Shown here piece after piece: positions 27,818 to 37,622 of a stretch of DNA of 64,000 nucleotides. This stretch comes from Exiguobacterium sibiricum 7-3 (GTDB taxonomy: Bacteria > Bacillota > Bacilli > Exiguobacteriales > Exiguobacteriaceae): positions 2,832,914 to 2,896,913 of the forward strand of contig NZ_KK211190.1 of the NCBI RefSeq assembly GCF_000620865.1. Direction: 5' to 3'. Every line of letters begins with the position of its first letter. The first letter of the stretch is position 1. The position numbers and the translations under genes were made by a program. Below the pieces are notes generated by a model. It was not told the origin of the DNA, did no database searches, and saw nothing but the letters and a program-made list of their open reading frames with translations.

Positions 27818-27909
27818 ATCTGTTCCTCCCTTTTGATCTCATCATAGCAAATTCTGATTCCTTCATTTTCAGTGCCACGAAACAGGCAAATGGGAAACTA
27901 AAAATCCGT

Positions 27910-28362
27910 TCATCCGTACTGTTTTTGATGAGCTTTCTTTAGCTTCAAGTACTCTTCATCCGCCCGGATCAAATCCCATTTTTCCTGAAAGATTTCTGCC
28001 GATTTTGCTTTTTCCGGATCAATTTCCCGTTCGTTTAACTCACCTGTCTCTTTATTCTTGTACTTACGTCCGCCTTTATAATTCGTATACCGGCGTGCCC
28101 GCGTATGTCCCATTTGGATGAACTTCCGCGCCATGTCCATTCCGACGAAGTCTTCGGCCTCTTTATAGTCGAGGTACATCTGATAGATTTTTTCGGAAGA
28201 TTCTTTGGCAATTTCCGGCGTCTTGAACCGCCAATGCGGCAAGATTTCTCCTTTATACGGTTCGACGAGCAACACACCCTGTTCGCCCCGTCCGACCCGG
28301 TATTTTTCCGGTTCCTTCCGAAAATCCGTTGTCTTAAAATCAAGATCGTAATCAAATGCCAT
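27910..28362 (-). CDS. DUF4385 family protein
   Basis: 150-residue soluble protein very typical of DUF4385: DFKTTDFRKEPEKYRVGRGEQG at the N-terminus, LPHWRFKTPEIAKESSEKI, and GHTRARRYTNYKGGRKY in the middle. Rich in charged residues, predicted helical. Function unknown. GGGAGCGC precedes the ATG. It lies downstream of, and on the same strand as, the kyn-region TetR gene with 45 bases between. Confidence 0.85.
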   Translation of the reverse strand: MAFDYDLDFKTTDFRKEPEKYRVGRGEQGVLLVEPYKGEILPHWRFKTPEIAKESSEKIYQMYLDYKEAEDFVGMDMARKFIQMGHTRARRYTNYKGGRKYKNKETGELNEREIDPEKAKSAEIFQEKWDLIRADEEYLKLKKAHQKQYG

Positions 28363-28407
28363 GTGCAGCGCTCCCTTCTTCTAAAGGATTCCCAGGAACG
28401 TTCTTCT

Positions 28408-29031
28408 TTAATCGTGTTGATACAATCCGGTCGTATACACAGCCGTCAAGGTTTTAGCGATTTCTTCAATCGATGCTGTCGTCTCTTCCCGGACGACTTC
28501 GAACAGATACATTTCGTTGGCAAAAAACCAGCCGCGGCCAACGAGTGTCGGATTCAAGTCCGGACGTGCAAGTCCCGCTGCTTGCGCATAATGAATATCG
28601 TGACTGATTCGTTCGATGAACCGTTCGCGGATCTGTTTCCATTTCGCCCGGATGACATAGGATACGCCGATTGCCTGCTCGACGACCCGGAGCATCTCCC
28701 GCTCCTGCTCAGCCAGCTGTAAAAAAGCCGTCGCCTGTTGCTCGATTTGTTTTTTCGCCTCTTCAGCCGTTCCAGGCTCAAACGGCTGTTCCGCCACTTG
28801 ATGGAAACGATCCATCACGTCTTCCATCAGGACGATCAACAGTTCATCTTTTCCTTCAAAATGGACATATGCCGTTCCGTAGCCGACACCCGCCCGTTTG
28901 ATGATTTGCGAAATCGTCGTCGTCTGAAAGTCATTTTCAAGAAATACTTCCCGTGCTGCGACTAATAACTTTTCCCGCGTCCGGACTGTCCGCAAATGCC
29001 GTTTGTCCATTTTTGATTCATCTGCTTTCAT
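28408..29031 (-). CDS. TetR/AcrR family regulator, likely of the kynurenine operon
   Basis: 207-residue repressor with the helix-turn-helix at about residues 38-57 (TTISQIIKRAGVGYGTAYVHF) and a helical ligand domain. It is divergent from kynU, and a 17-base palindrome lies in the 110-base gap, so it most likely controls the tryptophan degradation operon; kynurenine or tryptophan would be the natural ligand (inference). The ATG at 29031 is chosen because AGGTGG ends 9 bases upstream; a TTG at 29040 abuts that site. Confidence 0.85.
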   Translation of the reverse strand: MKADESKMDKRHLRTVRTREKLLVAAREVFLENDFQTTTISQIIKRAGVGYGTAYVHFEGKDELLIVLMEDVMDRFHQVAEQPFEPGTAEEAKKQIEQQATAFLQLAEQEREMLRVVEQAIGVSYVIRAKWKQIRERFIERISHDIHYAQAAGLARPDLNPTLVGRGWFFANEMYLFEVVREETTASIEEIAKTLTAVYTTGLYQHD

Positions 29032-29069
29032 CGTGATCAACCACCTCTCCTGATTCTCTATCCGATAAT

Positions 29070-29086
29070 ATTGACACAGTGTCAAT
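29070..29086. promoter_or_regulatory. 17-bp perfect palindrome, likely TetR operator of the kyn operon
   Basis: ATTGACAC-A-GTGTCAAT, a perfect inverted repeat around one base. It contains TTGACA on both strands. Rightward, TTGACA (29071-29076) is spaced 18 bases from TACGCT (29095-29100), a plausible kynU promoter; leftward the -10 is less clear. Repressor binding would cover the -35 boxes of both genes. Confidence 0.8.
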
Positions 29087-29142
29087 TTGTTTGCTACGCT
29101 TTTCTCAAAATTGATTACTGATTCATTTGAGGAGGAACGGAC

Positions 29143-30420
29143 ATGACATTGAACGCATCACGCAAGCATGCCATCGAACAGGATCAACAGGATATACTCG
29201 CTCCATACCGGAACGAATTTTATCTGCAGGAAGGTTCGATTTACATGGACGGCAATTCGCTTGGTCTGTTGTCGAAACGGGCGGAAGCAACGTTACTCGA
29301 ATCACTCGCCGATTGGCGGGAACTCGGAATTGACGGCTGGATGAAAGGACGCCATCCGTGGTTTGAACTGTCGGACAAACTGTCTGCCTTGAACGCTCCG
29401 CTCATCGGCGGAAGTGCGGATGAAGTCATGGTGACCGGTTCGACGACGGTCAATCTGCACCAACTGGTGGCAACATTCTTTGCCCCGTCCGGACAACGGA
29501 CAAAGATTTTAGCAGACAGCTTAACATTCCCGTCTGATATTTATGCGCTCCAAAGCCAACTTAGGTTGCGTGGACTCGATCCGGCAGAACATCTCGTTCA
29601 GGTCGAGAGTCGCGACGGACGATTCCTCGACGAAGCAGACATCATCGCCGCGATGACGGAGGAGATTGCGTTGATCGTCTTACCGACCGTCCTTTACCGG
29701 AGTGGTCAGATTTTAGATATGGAGCGTCTGACACGGGAAGCCCATGCCCGCGGTATCTTGATTGGCTTTGACGGCTGTCATTCCGTCGGTGCGATTCCAC
29801 ACGCCTTTCATGACTGGGGCGTCGACTTTGCCTACTGGTGCAACTACAAACATTTAAACGGCGGTCCAGGAACAGTCGGCGGACTGTTTGTCCACGAACG
29901 GCATTTCGGTACATTGCCGGGTCTGACCGGCTGGTTCGGCTCCCGTAAAGATAAACAGTTTGATATGGATCATACGATGACTCCCGCCGAAAATGCCGCT
30001 GCCTTCCAAATCGGAACGCCACACGTCTTGAGCCTTGCCCCGCAAATCGGTGCACTCGAGCTGTTTGCCGAAGTCGGGATCGACGCAGTCCGGACAAAGT
30101 CATTGGCATTGACGGACTACATGATGACGCTCGTCGATCAGGAATTGACGCCGTACGGCTTTATGATCGGGAACCCGCGTGACGACAAACGACGTGGTGC
30201 TCACTTGAGTCTCGAACATCCGGAAGCAGCACGGATCTGTAAAGCGTTGAAGGCGCATCACGTTATTCCTGATTTCCGGGCACCGAATATTGTCCGCCTG
30301 GCCCCTGTTGCCTTGTATAATAGCTTTGAAGATGTCTATGAGGTCGTTTCGATTTTGAAAACGATCATGGACGAAAAACAATATGAACAATTCAAGAACG
30401 AACGCGAAGTCGTCGCGTAA
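29143..30420 (+). CDS. kynU: Kynureninase
   Basis: Pyridoxal-phosphate enzyme that cleaves L-kynurenine to anthranilate and alanine. The PLP Lys is in [12 protein letters not shown] (Lys236), with the PLP-pyridine Asp in [10 protein letters not shown] (Asp210). The N-terminal [18 protein letters not shown] and LTGWFGSRK are typical. 425 residues, normal. GAGGAGG is spaced 7 bases from the ATG. First gene of a four-gene unit; a permease starts 9 bases after its stop. Confidence 0.95.
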   Translation: MTLNASRKHAIEQDQQDILAPYRNEFYLQEGSIYMDGNSLGLLSKRAEATLLESLADWRELGIDGWMKGRHPWFELSDKLSALNAPLIGGSADEVMVTGSTTVNLHQLVATFFAPSGQRTKILADSLTFPSDIYALQSQLRLRGLDPAEHLVQVESRDGRFLDEADIIAAMTEEIALIVLPTVLYRSGQILDMERLTREAHARGILIGFDGCHSVGAIPHAFHDWGVDFAYWCNYKHLNGGPGTVGGLFVHERHFGTLPGLTGWFGSRKDKQFDMDHTMTPAENAAAFQIGTPHVLSLAPQIGALELFAEVGIDAVRTKSLALTDYMMTLVDQELTPYGFMIGNPRDDKRRGAHLSLEHPEAARICKALKAHHVIPDFRAPNIVRLAPVALYNSFEDVYEVVSILKTIMDEKQYEQFKNEREVVA

Positions 30421-30429
30421 GGAGGAATT

Positions 30430-31812
30430 ATGAAAGAACACCCTACTGAACTACGGCGTGACTTAAAAACACGTCAACTGACAATGATTGCGATGGGCTG
30501 TGCAATCGGAACGGGACTCTTTCTCGGGAGCGGTCTCGCCATCAGTCTCGCCGGACCAAGCGTCCTCGTCAGTTACGCGATCGGTGCCTTCATCGTCCTG
30601 CTGTTGATGGGTTGCCTCGCGGAAATGACCGTCGCCCATCCGACCTCCGGCTCATTCGGAACGATTGCTGAAATGTACATCAGTCCCTATGCCGGTTTCC
30701 TCGTGCGTTATTCTTATTGGGTCGCGAATGTCTTGGCGATCGGCGTCGAAGTCAGCGCCATCGCCATCTACATGAAATACTGGTTCCCCGACGTACCCGG
30801 TTACATCTGGATTTTCGTCTTTGCAGCGGCGTTGATTTATATCAATGCCACGACCGTCAATACGTTTGCGACATTCGAATACTGGTTTTCTGTCATTAAA
30901 ATCAGTGCCATCCTGATGTTCATGATTCTCGGGGCTTACCTGGTCTTCGGGAGCAGTTCACCGGAAATCGGTCCGCAAAACTTCACGAATGACGGTGGCT
31001 TCATGCCGTTCGGATTCTCCGGTCTCTGGATTGCCGTCTTCATCTCGCTGTTTAGTTTCCTCGGGACCGAATTAATCGCCGTTACGGCCGGTGAAGCAAA
31101 GGATCCGGACGTCGCTGTGCCGAAAGCATTGAAAGCAACGGTCTTCCGGCTGTCGACGTTTTATGTCATCACGATTGCTTTGATGCTGATGATCGTACCG
31201 TGGCAGCAGGCCGGCGGTGTCGATGAAAGTCCGTTCGTTAAAGTGATGGAAATGTTGTCGATTCCCGGTGCGGCCGGTATCATGAACTTCATCATCCTGA
31301 CGGCTGCTTTGTCCGCGATGAACAGTCAGTTGTATGCCTCGACACGGATGATGTATTCATTATCGAAAGCTACCTATGCCCCACGAATCTTCAGCCGCCT
31401 GAATGCGAAAGGCGTACCGCTCTTCGCACTCGCTGTGTCGACACTCGGCATATTCCTCGCTGCCGTCATCAGCAGCCAATCGAGTGTCTCCTATCCGTTC
31501 ATGATGGGGATTTCGATGTTCGGGGCGATCTTCACCTGGTTCATGATTTTCATCTCTCATCTCTACTTCCGGAAAGCTTGGGAACGGGACGGCGGACGAA
31601 AACTGCCCGTCCGGATGATGGGCTATCCGTATTTGACGGCACTCGGCGCCCTTCTGTTATTTGCGCTTGTCATCACGACCTGGTTTACGGATTTCCAGAT
31701 TGTCTTGAAGTTCGGTATTCCCTGGTTAATCTTCCTGACAATTGCCTATGTTTTTTGGAAACGTAATAATCCGCCGCAAGCGGATCAGACGAAACGTTCA
31801 CAATCACTTTGA
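30430..31812 (+). CDS. Amino acid permease of the kyn operon (AAT/APC family)
   Basis: Twelve-helix symporter of 460 residues. The first helix has MIAMGCAIGTGLFLGSG, and FLGTELIAVTAGEAKDPDVAV is the family mid-motif. It is embedded between kynU and kynA with 9- and 20-base gaps, so a tryptophan or kynurenine uptake role is inferred from context; sequence alone would only say GABA/aromatic/proline-type permease. AAGGAGG precedes the ATG. Confidence 0.88.
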   Translation: MKEHPTELRRDLKTRQLTMIAMGCAIGTGLFLGSGLAISLAGPSVLVSYAIGAFIVLLLMGCLAEMTVAHPTSGSFGTIAEMYISPYAGFLVRYSYWVANVLAIGVEVSAIAIYMKYWFPDVPGYIWIFVFAAALIYINATTVNTFATFEYWFSVIKISAILMFMILGAYLVFGSSSPEIGPQNFTNDGGFMPFGFSGLWIAVFISLFSFLGTELIAVTAGEAKDPDVAVPKALKATVFRLSTFYVITIALMLMIVPWQQAGGVDESPFVKVMEMLSIPGAAGIMNFIILTAALSAMNSQLYASTRMMYSLSKATYAPRIFSRLNAKGVPLFALAVSTLGIFLAAVISSQSSVSYPFMMGISMFGAIFTWFMIFISHLYFRKAWERDGGRKLPVRMMGYPYLTALGALLLFALVITTWFTDFQIVLKFGIPWLIFLTIAYVFWKRNNPPQADQTKRSQSL

Positions 31813-31832
31813 TGTAAAGGGGATCGAGTGGA

Positions 31833-32672
31833 ATGAAACAGACAGATGCGACAAAAATTGAGGAAACGATTCAAACCGACTTCAAAAAAGACATGTCTTA
31901 CGGGGATTATTTACAGCTCGATTCGCTTTTGACAAGCCAGCAACGGTTGTCGGATCATCATGACGAGATGCTGTTTATTGTCATTCATCAGACAAGTGAG
32001 TTATGGATGAAACTGATTTTGCATGAGATGACGGCTGCCATTCAGGCGATTGCCGACGATCAACTCGAACGGTCGTTTAAGATGCTGGCCCGCATTTCAA
32101 AAATTCAACAACAGTTGATCCAGTCGTGGAGTGTCCTCTCGACGCTGACACCGGCTGAATACCTCGAATTCCGGGATTCGCTCGGACATTCGTCCGGATT
32201 CCAGTCGTACCAAAACCGGCAGATTGAGTTTGCGCTAGGCTTTAAGAATGCCCAAATGTTACGCGTCTATGAGCATGAAACGGCGTTGTTCGCTCAATTG
32301 AACGATGACTTAAAGACACCGAGCATCTATGACGAAACCGTCCGGGCGATGCACCGGCGCGGCTTACCGATTGACGAGACGATTCTCAAGCGGGATGTCA
32401 CGGAAGACTGGGAAGCTGATCCGAGTGTCGAAGCTGCCTGGGCCATCGTCTATCAAGACGTCGAACAGTACTGGGATTTGTATGAACTCGGCGAAAAGTT
32501 GCTCGACATCGGCAGCCAGCAACAAATGTGGCGCTTTAACCACATGAGCACCGTCGAACGGATTATCGGTCAAAAGCCGGGAACGGGTGGTTCGTCCGGC
32601 GTCAGTTATCTGCGCCGTGTGCTCGATCATCGGTTCTTCCCGGAACTGTGGTCGGTCCGGACAAAACTTTGA
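31833..32672 (+). CDS. kynA: Tryptophan 2,3-dioxygenase
   Basis: Haem enzyme that opens the indole ring of L-tryptophan to N-formylkynurenine. 279 residues. Signatures: [20 protein letters not shown] (41-60), with substrate-binding His; [15 protein letters not shown]; and [22 protein letters not shown] with the proximal haem His and the loop over the active site. AAGGGGAT precedes the start. The order kynU-permease-kynA-kynB means the second, third and fourth products act before the first in the pathway. Confidence 0.95.
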   Translation: MKQTDATKIEETIQTDFKKDMSYGDYLQLDSLLTSQQRLSDHHDEMLFIVIHQTSELWMKLILHEMTAAIQAIADDQLERSFKMLARISKIQQQLIQSWSVLSTLTPAEYLEFRDSLGHSSGFQSYQNRQIEFALGFKNAQMLRVYEHETALFAQLNDDLKTPSIYDETVRAMHRRGLPIDETILKRDVTEDWEADPSVEAAWAIVYQDVEQYWDLYELGEKLLDIGSQQQMWRFNHMSTVERIIGQKPGTGGSSGVSYLRRVLDHRFFPELWSVRTKL

Positions 32673-32685
32673 GGGGGAATCTTGC

Positions 32686-33309
32686 ATGAACCGTTGGATA
32701 GATGTCTCACAACCTTTAACATCGTCGATTACGACGTGGCCGGGTGATACGAAATTTGACTACACCATCAATTGGAGTAAAGCCGATACCGGCTCCGTCA
32801 ACGTCGGACAGGTCACGATGAGTCTGCATACCGGCACTCATATCGATGCACCGTTCCATTTTGATGATGCCGGTCAAAAAGTCATCGATTTGGATCCGGA
32901 TCTTTATATCGGTCATGTCCGTGTCATTTACTTGCCCGGTCGGACGGAACTCGTGGCAAGTGATCTCGAGGCATTTGATTTAACCGATGTCCGCCGGTTG
33001 ATTATTAAAACAGACGGCTGGGTCGATAAATCGATTTTCCCGGAAACGATCCCGGTGCTGACACCAAGTCTCGCCGAACGTCTTGGAGCACTCGGCGTCG
33101 AATTGATTGGTCTTGATTTACCGTCCGTCGATGCGATTGACAGTAAAGAGATGAGTGCCCACCATGCGCTCGCCGCACATGGAGTTCATATACTCGAAGG
33201 GTTGGTTCTTGATGCGATCACACCGGGTGATTATCATCTCAATGCCGTCCCGCTTCCGCTCGTCGACGGTGACGGCAGTCCTGTCCGTGCGTTGTTGCGA
33301 CCGTATTAA
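32686..33309 (+). CDS. kynB: Kynurenine formamidase (arylformamidase)
   Basis: Metal-dependent cyclase-type hydrolase that converts N-formylkynurenine to kynurenine and formate. 207 residues, normal. The metal and catalytic motif HTGTHIDAPFHF holds His48, His52, Asp54 and His58. GAGGGGG lies 9 bases before the ATG at 32686; only 13 bases separate it from kynA. A strong terminator closes the operon. With kynA and kynU the route tryptophan to anthranilate is complete; no enzymes for onward degradation or nicotinate synthesis are adjacent. Confidence 0.95.
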   Translation: MNRWIDVSQPLTSSITTWPGDTKFDYTINWSKADTGSVNVGQVTMSLHTGTHIDAPFHFDDAGQKVIDLDPDLYIGHVRVIYLPGRTELVASDLEAFDLTDVRRLIIKTDGWVDKSIFPETIPVLTPSLAERLGALGVELIGLDLPSVDAIDSKEMSAHHALAAHGVHILEGLVLDAITPGDYHLNAVPLPLVDGDGSPVRALLRPY

Positions 33310-33353
33310 AAAAACCGACAGAACGCTCTTCCGAGAGTTTTCTGTCGGTTTTT
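33308..33353. terminator. Bidirectional terminator after kynB
   Basis: CCGACAGAA/TTCTGTCGG stem with A-run left and T-run right, between convergent genes. Confidence 0.88.
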
Positions 33354-34006
33354 CAGTTTTCCTTGACCGTTACGGGGAACAATACGTCTTCCGTCCGTTG
33401 CATGATCTGTCCGAGTACTTGAAGAGACGGATCGACTTCAAAATCAATGTCGAGCGAATGGTTGGCTCCTTTTATTTGTTCCAGCATTAGGTTCGAGCTG
33501 CCGCACCGTTCCAACGCTTCCGGACTGAACTGACGATCGTGGTCACCGATGACGAGTAAACCGTGATGCCGGCTGTTCGCAATCGCCTCGACGATTGCCG
33601 GATCTTTTAAGAGAGGCGTCAAGAGAACAACACGCGCTTCCGGAAACAATCCGCGGTGCATCATCGTAACCAGCGGTACCGTTCCGAGCGATTTGGCAAT
33701 GAAGTGAATCGTTTGATATGTACGTGAACGTAACACCTCATCGATGACCGCTTCAATCCGCCGACTCATCTCCGCATCTCCCTGTTCGTCCGGCAAGCTG
33801 AACAAATCATCCGAGACATACTGAATCTCAATCACGTTCACGCCCCGCTTCAATAACATCATTCGACTGAAGTAAAAGTATGGATGATCATACGCATAAC
33901 CTGCGCCGGACAACATAAAGCAGACCTCATCCGACTCGGAATAATAGTGATTATAGGCAATCGTTTGATCCCCCAGTCGTGTCTCGCAACGCCGAATTTC
34001 CATCAT
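33353..34006 (-). CDS. Alpha/beta hydrolase-fold protein
   Basis: 217-residue soluble protein. Likely triad: Ser in FIAKSLGTVPL (the elbow reads AKSLG rather than GxSxG), Asp in VIGDHDRQF and His in GANHSLDI. These fit a small alpha/beta hydrolase; the oxyanion segment LSGAGYAYDHP near residue 33 agrees. Substrate unknown. Family members of this type occur as uncharacterised Bacillus proteins. Convergent with kynB. Confidence 0.78.
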   Translation of the reverse strand: MMEIRRCETRLGDQTIAYNHYYSESDEVCFMLSGAGYAYDHPYFYFSRMMLLKRGVNVIEIQYVSDDLFSLPDEQGDAEMSRRIEAVIDEVLRSRTYQTIHFIAKSLGTVPLVTMMHRGLFPEARVVLLTPLLKDPAIVEAIANSRHHGLLVIGDHDRQFSPEALERCGSSNLMLEQIKGANHSLDIDFEVDPSLQVLGQIMQRTEDVLFPVTVKEN

Positions 34007-34078
34007 GGCTCCCCCTTTATTTTTTCCTTACTTTACCATTCCCATTATCAATCGTCTATTTAAATCCTCTACATACTA

Positions 34079-34124
34079 AACAGCCCCCTCCAACGCTTTA
34101 GTAGCGACAGAGAAGGCTGTTGGT
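34079..34124 (-). terminator. Possible terminator of cydC
   Basis: AACAGCC/GGCTGTT stem with a long loop just after the cydC stop; the T-run on the minus strand is short, so strength is uncertain. Confidence 0.5.
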
Positions 34125-35843
34125 TTAACGGACCAGTTGATCTGGTGTAAAGACTGACTGTTCAACTTGTTTTAAGGCATAAAAAGCACCTTGTCGTGCC
34201 ATTAAATCTTCATACGTCCCGACTTCGATGACTTGCCCCTGGTCCATGACGACGATTTGGTCCATCGTCTCTAGTCCTGCGAGACGGTGACTGACAAGCA
34301 ACAGCGTTGCATCCGTTGCACGTACGAACAAGTGCTCTAAAATCGTCTGTTCCGTCAAAGCATCAACCGACGAGGTCGGCTCATCCAACAGATACAGTGG
34401 TGTCTGACGCAAGAAAATTCGGGCAATCGCTAGCCGTTGTTTTTCACCGCCGGACAGGTTTTCCCCTTTTTCAAGTACCCGGTCGTCGAGTTCAAGCAAC
34501 GAAAGACCGACCTGTTCGAGTGCCCCGATCATCTGCTCATCCGTTGCCTCGCTACTGGCGAGCTTCAGATTGTCGCGAATCGTTCCGTAAAAGAAATGGT
34601 TCTGTTGCAAGACGACATTCGAATGTTGCCATAACGCTTCCGGATTAATCTCTTGACCCGGAGTTCCTTCAATCCGTATCCCGTCGGCCGGGTACATCCG
34701 CAACAACAGTTGCAACAGCGTCGATTTTCCGGAACCGCTCGCTCCGACAATCGCCGTTTTACTGCCTGCAGGGAACGTCACGTTGACATTTCGTAAGACC
34801 GGACGATCCTGCCCGGGAAACGTGAAGCTGACGTGTTCCGCACGGAGTTCCGGAGCCCGCGTCAATGCAAACGGGCGATATTCCGGTTCCGCTGTCGCTT
34901 CGACGACGTCATCGAGCCGACGTGCCGCATGACGGCTGTCTTCGAAGAAGCCCGGTAAGATCGCCATCGGTGCGGCATTTTCAAACACCGTCAACGAGGT
35001 CATGACGAGTAAGGCCAGGAAGACACCGTCGAGCTGCCCGTCAGCAACCAGATAAGCACCGAGTCCGAGGACAATCCAGGAAATAATCAATGTCGCCAGT
35101 GTATTCAACGCAAGGTTCGAGACGGCGTGTAGCCCGTTGCGTTTTTCTTCTGCCACGTAACGTGCTGCGACGGCATTCAGTTCCGCTTCCTTGTTCCCGA
35201 GTTGTTGATAAATCTTTAAGTCCCGGTAGCCTTGGAACAGTTCCGTCACTTCTGTCGACAGTTCCCCGCGCCGTGCCCGAACGGACCGGGCAAACCGTTG
35301 TTCCCGGTAGGCAAACCAGCCAGGAATGATGAATCCCGTCAAAATCAGACCGAACACGAGGACAAGCGCAACACTGAGTGAAAAGAAACTGACGAAAAAG
35401 ATCGTACACAGGAAAACGAGCACCAAAATGATCGGTGGATACACGACGCGCAAAAATGTATTTTGCAGACTTTCGACGTCCCCGACAATCCGGGCGAGCA
35501 AATCACCACTCCGGTACTTCGCAAAGATGCCCGGTGCGAGCGTTTCAAGACGTTTATAAAACGTCGTCCGTAAGTCGCTGAGAATCGTAAACGTCGCCCG
35601 GTGCGAGTAATAACGTTCTGCATACCGGCTGACAGCCCGTGTCAGGCTCGAGATTTTCTGCAGGGCAATCAAAACAGCAAGTGTCTGGATCGGTGGCAAT
35701 AAGGCGGCTTTTGAGATCAAAAAGCCGCTTGCGGCAAACAAGCCGACCGCCGTGATGCCGGCCAAAACACCAAAGAAAATCGAGAGCACGATGTCCCGTT
35801 TCTGGTGCAACATCAAGCGAAAAATTCCCATCAACTCTTTCAT
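34125..35843 (-). CDS. cydC: CydC subunit of the thiol/haem ABC exporter
   Basis: Half-transporter of 572 residues: six helices in about 1-300, then an ATPase domain with Walker A GASGSGKST, signature LSGGEKQRL and Walker B LYLLDEPTSS. CydDC exports glutathione/cysteine (or handles haem) and is needed to assemble cytochrome bd oxidase. Its ATG overlaps the cydD stop by four bases. cydAB is not in this window. Confidence 0.9.
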   Translation of the reverse strand: MKELMGIFRLMLHQKRDIVLSIFFGVLAGITAVGLFAASGFLISKAALLPPIQTLAVLIALQKISSLTRAVSRYAERYYSHRATFTILSDLRTTFYKRLETLAPGIFAKYRSGDLLARIVGDVESLQNTFLRVVYPPIILVLVFLCTIFFVSFFSLSVALVLVFGLILTGFIIPGWFAYREQRFARSVRARRGELSTEVTELFQGYRDLKIYQQLGNKEAELNAVAARYVAEEKRNGLHAVSNLALNTLATLIISWIVLGLGAYLVADGQLDGVFLALLVMTSLTVFENAAPMAILPGFFEDSRHAARRLDDVVEATAEPEYRPFALTRAPELRAEHVSFTFPGQDRPVLRNVNVTFPAGSKTAIVGASGSGKSTLLQLLLRMYPADGIRIEGTPGQEINPEALWQHSNVVLQQNHFFYGTIRDNLKLASSEATDEQMIGALEQVGLSLLELDDRVLEKGENLSGGEKQRLAIARIFLRQTPLYLLDEPTSSVDALTEQTILEHLFVRATDATLLLVSHRLAGLETMDQIVVMDQGQVIEVGTYEDLMARQGAFYALKQVEQSVFTPDQLVR

Positions 35844-37570
35844 CGTGTTTCCTCCCCTCGTTGAACGGCACGCATCATCGCATACTCCGATTCGCGTCCG
35901 AGTAATTCTTCGTGTGTCCCACGGTCGACGATCTGTCCCGCTTCCAGCACGACGATTTGATCCGATTGTTCGATCGTATGCAGACGGTGGGCGACCGTGA
36001 TGACAGTCGCTTCACGTCCTAAGACGGTCATTGCTTCCTGTAATATCCGTTCCGTCTTGACGTCAAGACCGGTCGTCGGTTCATCAAACAAGATGACGTT
36101 CGGTCGTTTCAGGAAAGCACGTGCTAACGCAACACGCTGTTTTTCGCCGCCGGATAAGCCGCGTCCGCCTTCCCCGATTACCGTGTCGAGTCCGTTCGGC
36201 AGTTGTCCGATCAATTCAGTCAGACCGGCATCAGATGCCGCCTGCTCAATCGCCGGTCTCGATGCTTCGCGCAATTCACCGATTGCGATGTTATCCGCAA
36301 GTGTCCCGGCATACAGGTACGGATGCTGGGAGATATAACTCAGTTGACGGAACCAGCTTGCTTCCGTAATTGTCTGACGATCTTGACCGTCCAACAACAG
36401 CTGTCCGTCCTGCGGATCGGCAAGACCTGCCAGTAATTGAAGAACGGTCGATTTTCCGGCACCGCTGCGGCCAATCAAGGCAACCTTCTGATACGGTTCG
36501 ATGACAAGATTCAGTTCAGTCATCGCAAACCGGGCATCGCGGTACGTAAAGGCGACATCTTTCAGCTCAATCCGCGGCGGATGGCCTGCTGATAATTCAG
36601 TTTGTCCGAAGACGACACTCCGGTCATCTTCCGTCAGTTCAGCCGCAATCTGTTTTGCGGCGGCGACACTACCGCGCCCCGTATGGAAGGCAGCGCCCAT
36701 CTCTTTTAAAGCTAAATAGTATTCCGGTGCCAGAACCAACATCAGAAAGGCCGGCACGAAGGTGATGCTTTGGAACAAAATCAACCGTAAACTGACTTCA
36801 AGCGCAATCATCCCCATGCTGAGCATCGAGATGAATTCGAGCATCAGCGATGACAGGAAGGCCAGTTTTAAGACAGTCAGCGTAGCGTCCCGAAAGTCGA
36901 GACTGCTCCGTTCGATGACGTCCTGCTGGGCTTTCGCCCGACCAAATAACTTCAACGTCGTCAGTCCCTGTAACGTATCGAGGAACGTTCCGGAGAAGGC
37001 ATTCATCTTCTCGAGCTGCGTATCGGCCCGCTTTTGCGTCATGATCCCGATGACGATGTAAAACAGCGGAATGAACGGCGCCGTAATCATCATGACCAGT
37101 CCCGTCACCCAGTCATAGCTGAAGGCGGCAATCAGCACCATCAGCGGAACGATCGACGTCTGGATAACTTTCGGCAGGTACTGGCTATAATAGCTGTCCA
37201 TCTCATCGACGGAATCGAGCAGGACACTGACCTTTTTTCCGGATTGTCCTTCGAGCATCGATTCAACAGAGTTTTTCGTATATTTCGCGACAAGTGCCTG
37301 GCGTAAGTCTTGTTTGACCCGTGCCGCAAGATTCGTCCCGAGACGTCCGTTCCAGTACGTGACGCCGACGCGCAGGACAAGCATCCCCAACAGGACACCA
37401 AGCAATGGAATGACTGCCGCGAACGGATCCCCTTGCAGGAAAATCCGGTCGACAATGATGACAATCAGATAGGATTGACCGATGACGGCGACGCCCATCA
37501 GGACGGCTGCAAGCATCAGTTGTATAAAAATCGTACGCGGAATCGTGATGATTCCTTTGAGTGGATTCAT
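35840..37570 (-). CDS. cydD: CydD subunit of the thiol/haem ABC exporter
   Basis: Half-transporter of 576 residues, partner of CydC. Six helices in about 1-310, Walker A GRSGAGKST, signature LSGGEKQRV, Walker B VILFDEPTTG. The start is placed at ATG 37570 after AAAGGACG; the frame stays open to 37723 but that part contains the Rex-like operator and promoter. A Rex-type site 37 bases upstream suggests control by the NADH/NAD ratio, as for cyd genes in other Bacillota. Confidence 0.9.
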   Translation of the reverse strand: MNPLKGIITIPRTIFIQLMLAAVLMGVAVIGQSYLIVIIVDRIFLQGDPFAAVIPLLGVLLGMLVLRVGVTYWNGRLGTNLAARVKQDLRQALVAKYTKNSVESMLEGQSGKKVSVLLDSVDEMDSYYSQYLPKVIQTSIVPLMVLIAAFSYDWVTGLVMMITAPFIPLFYIVIGIMTQKRADTQLEKMNAFSGTFLDTLQGLTTLKLFGRAKAQQDVIERSSLDFRDATLTVLKLAFLSSLMLEFISMLSMGMIALEVSLRLILFQSITFVPAFLMLVLAPEYYLALKEMGAAFHTGRGSVAAAKQIAAELTEDDRSVVFGQTELSAGHPPRIELKDVAFTYRDARFAMTELNLVIEPYQKVALIGRSGAGKSTVLQLLAGLADPQDGQLLLDGQDRQTITEASWFRQLSYISQHPYLYAGTLADNIAIGELREASRPAIEQAASDAGLTELIGQLPNGLDTVIGEGGRGLSGGEKQRVALARAFLKRPNVILFDEPTTGLDVKTERILQEAMTVLGREATVITVAHRLHTIEQSDQIVVLEAGQIVDRGTHEELLGRESEYAMMRAVQRGEETR

Positions 37571-37606
37571 AAGAAAACGTCCTTTCACTAAGTGTGAACG
37601 ACTTTT

Positions 37607-37622
37607 AGTGAATATTTTCACA
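37607..37622 (-). promoter_or_regulatory. Rex-like operator ahead of cydDC
   Basis: On the minus strand TGTGAA-AATA-TTCACT, close to the Rex consensus TTGTGAANNNNTTCACAA, just downstream of a TATACT -10-like box (37640-37635). Nearby TTCACTAAGTGTGAA (37584-37598) is a second inverted repeat in the opposite arm order. Confidence 0.68.

Noticed and set aside
29642-30109. 155-codon open frame antisense to kynureninase
   Set aside because: Arg/Ser-rich shadow translation of a conserved gene; no start signals.
34307-34648. 113-codon frame opposite cydC
   Set aside because: Overlaps the ATPase domain coding region; composition is that of a shadow frame.
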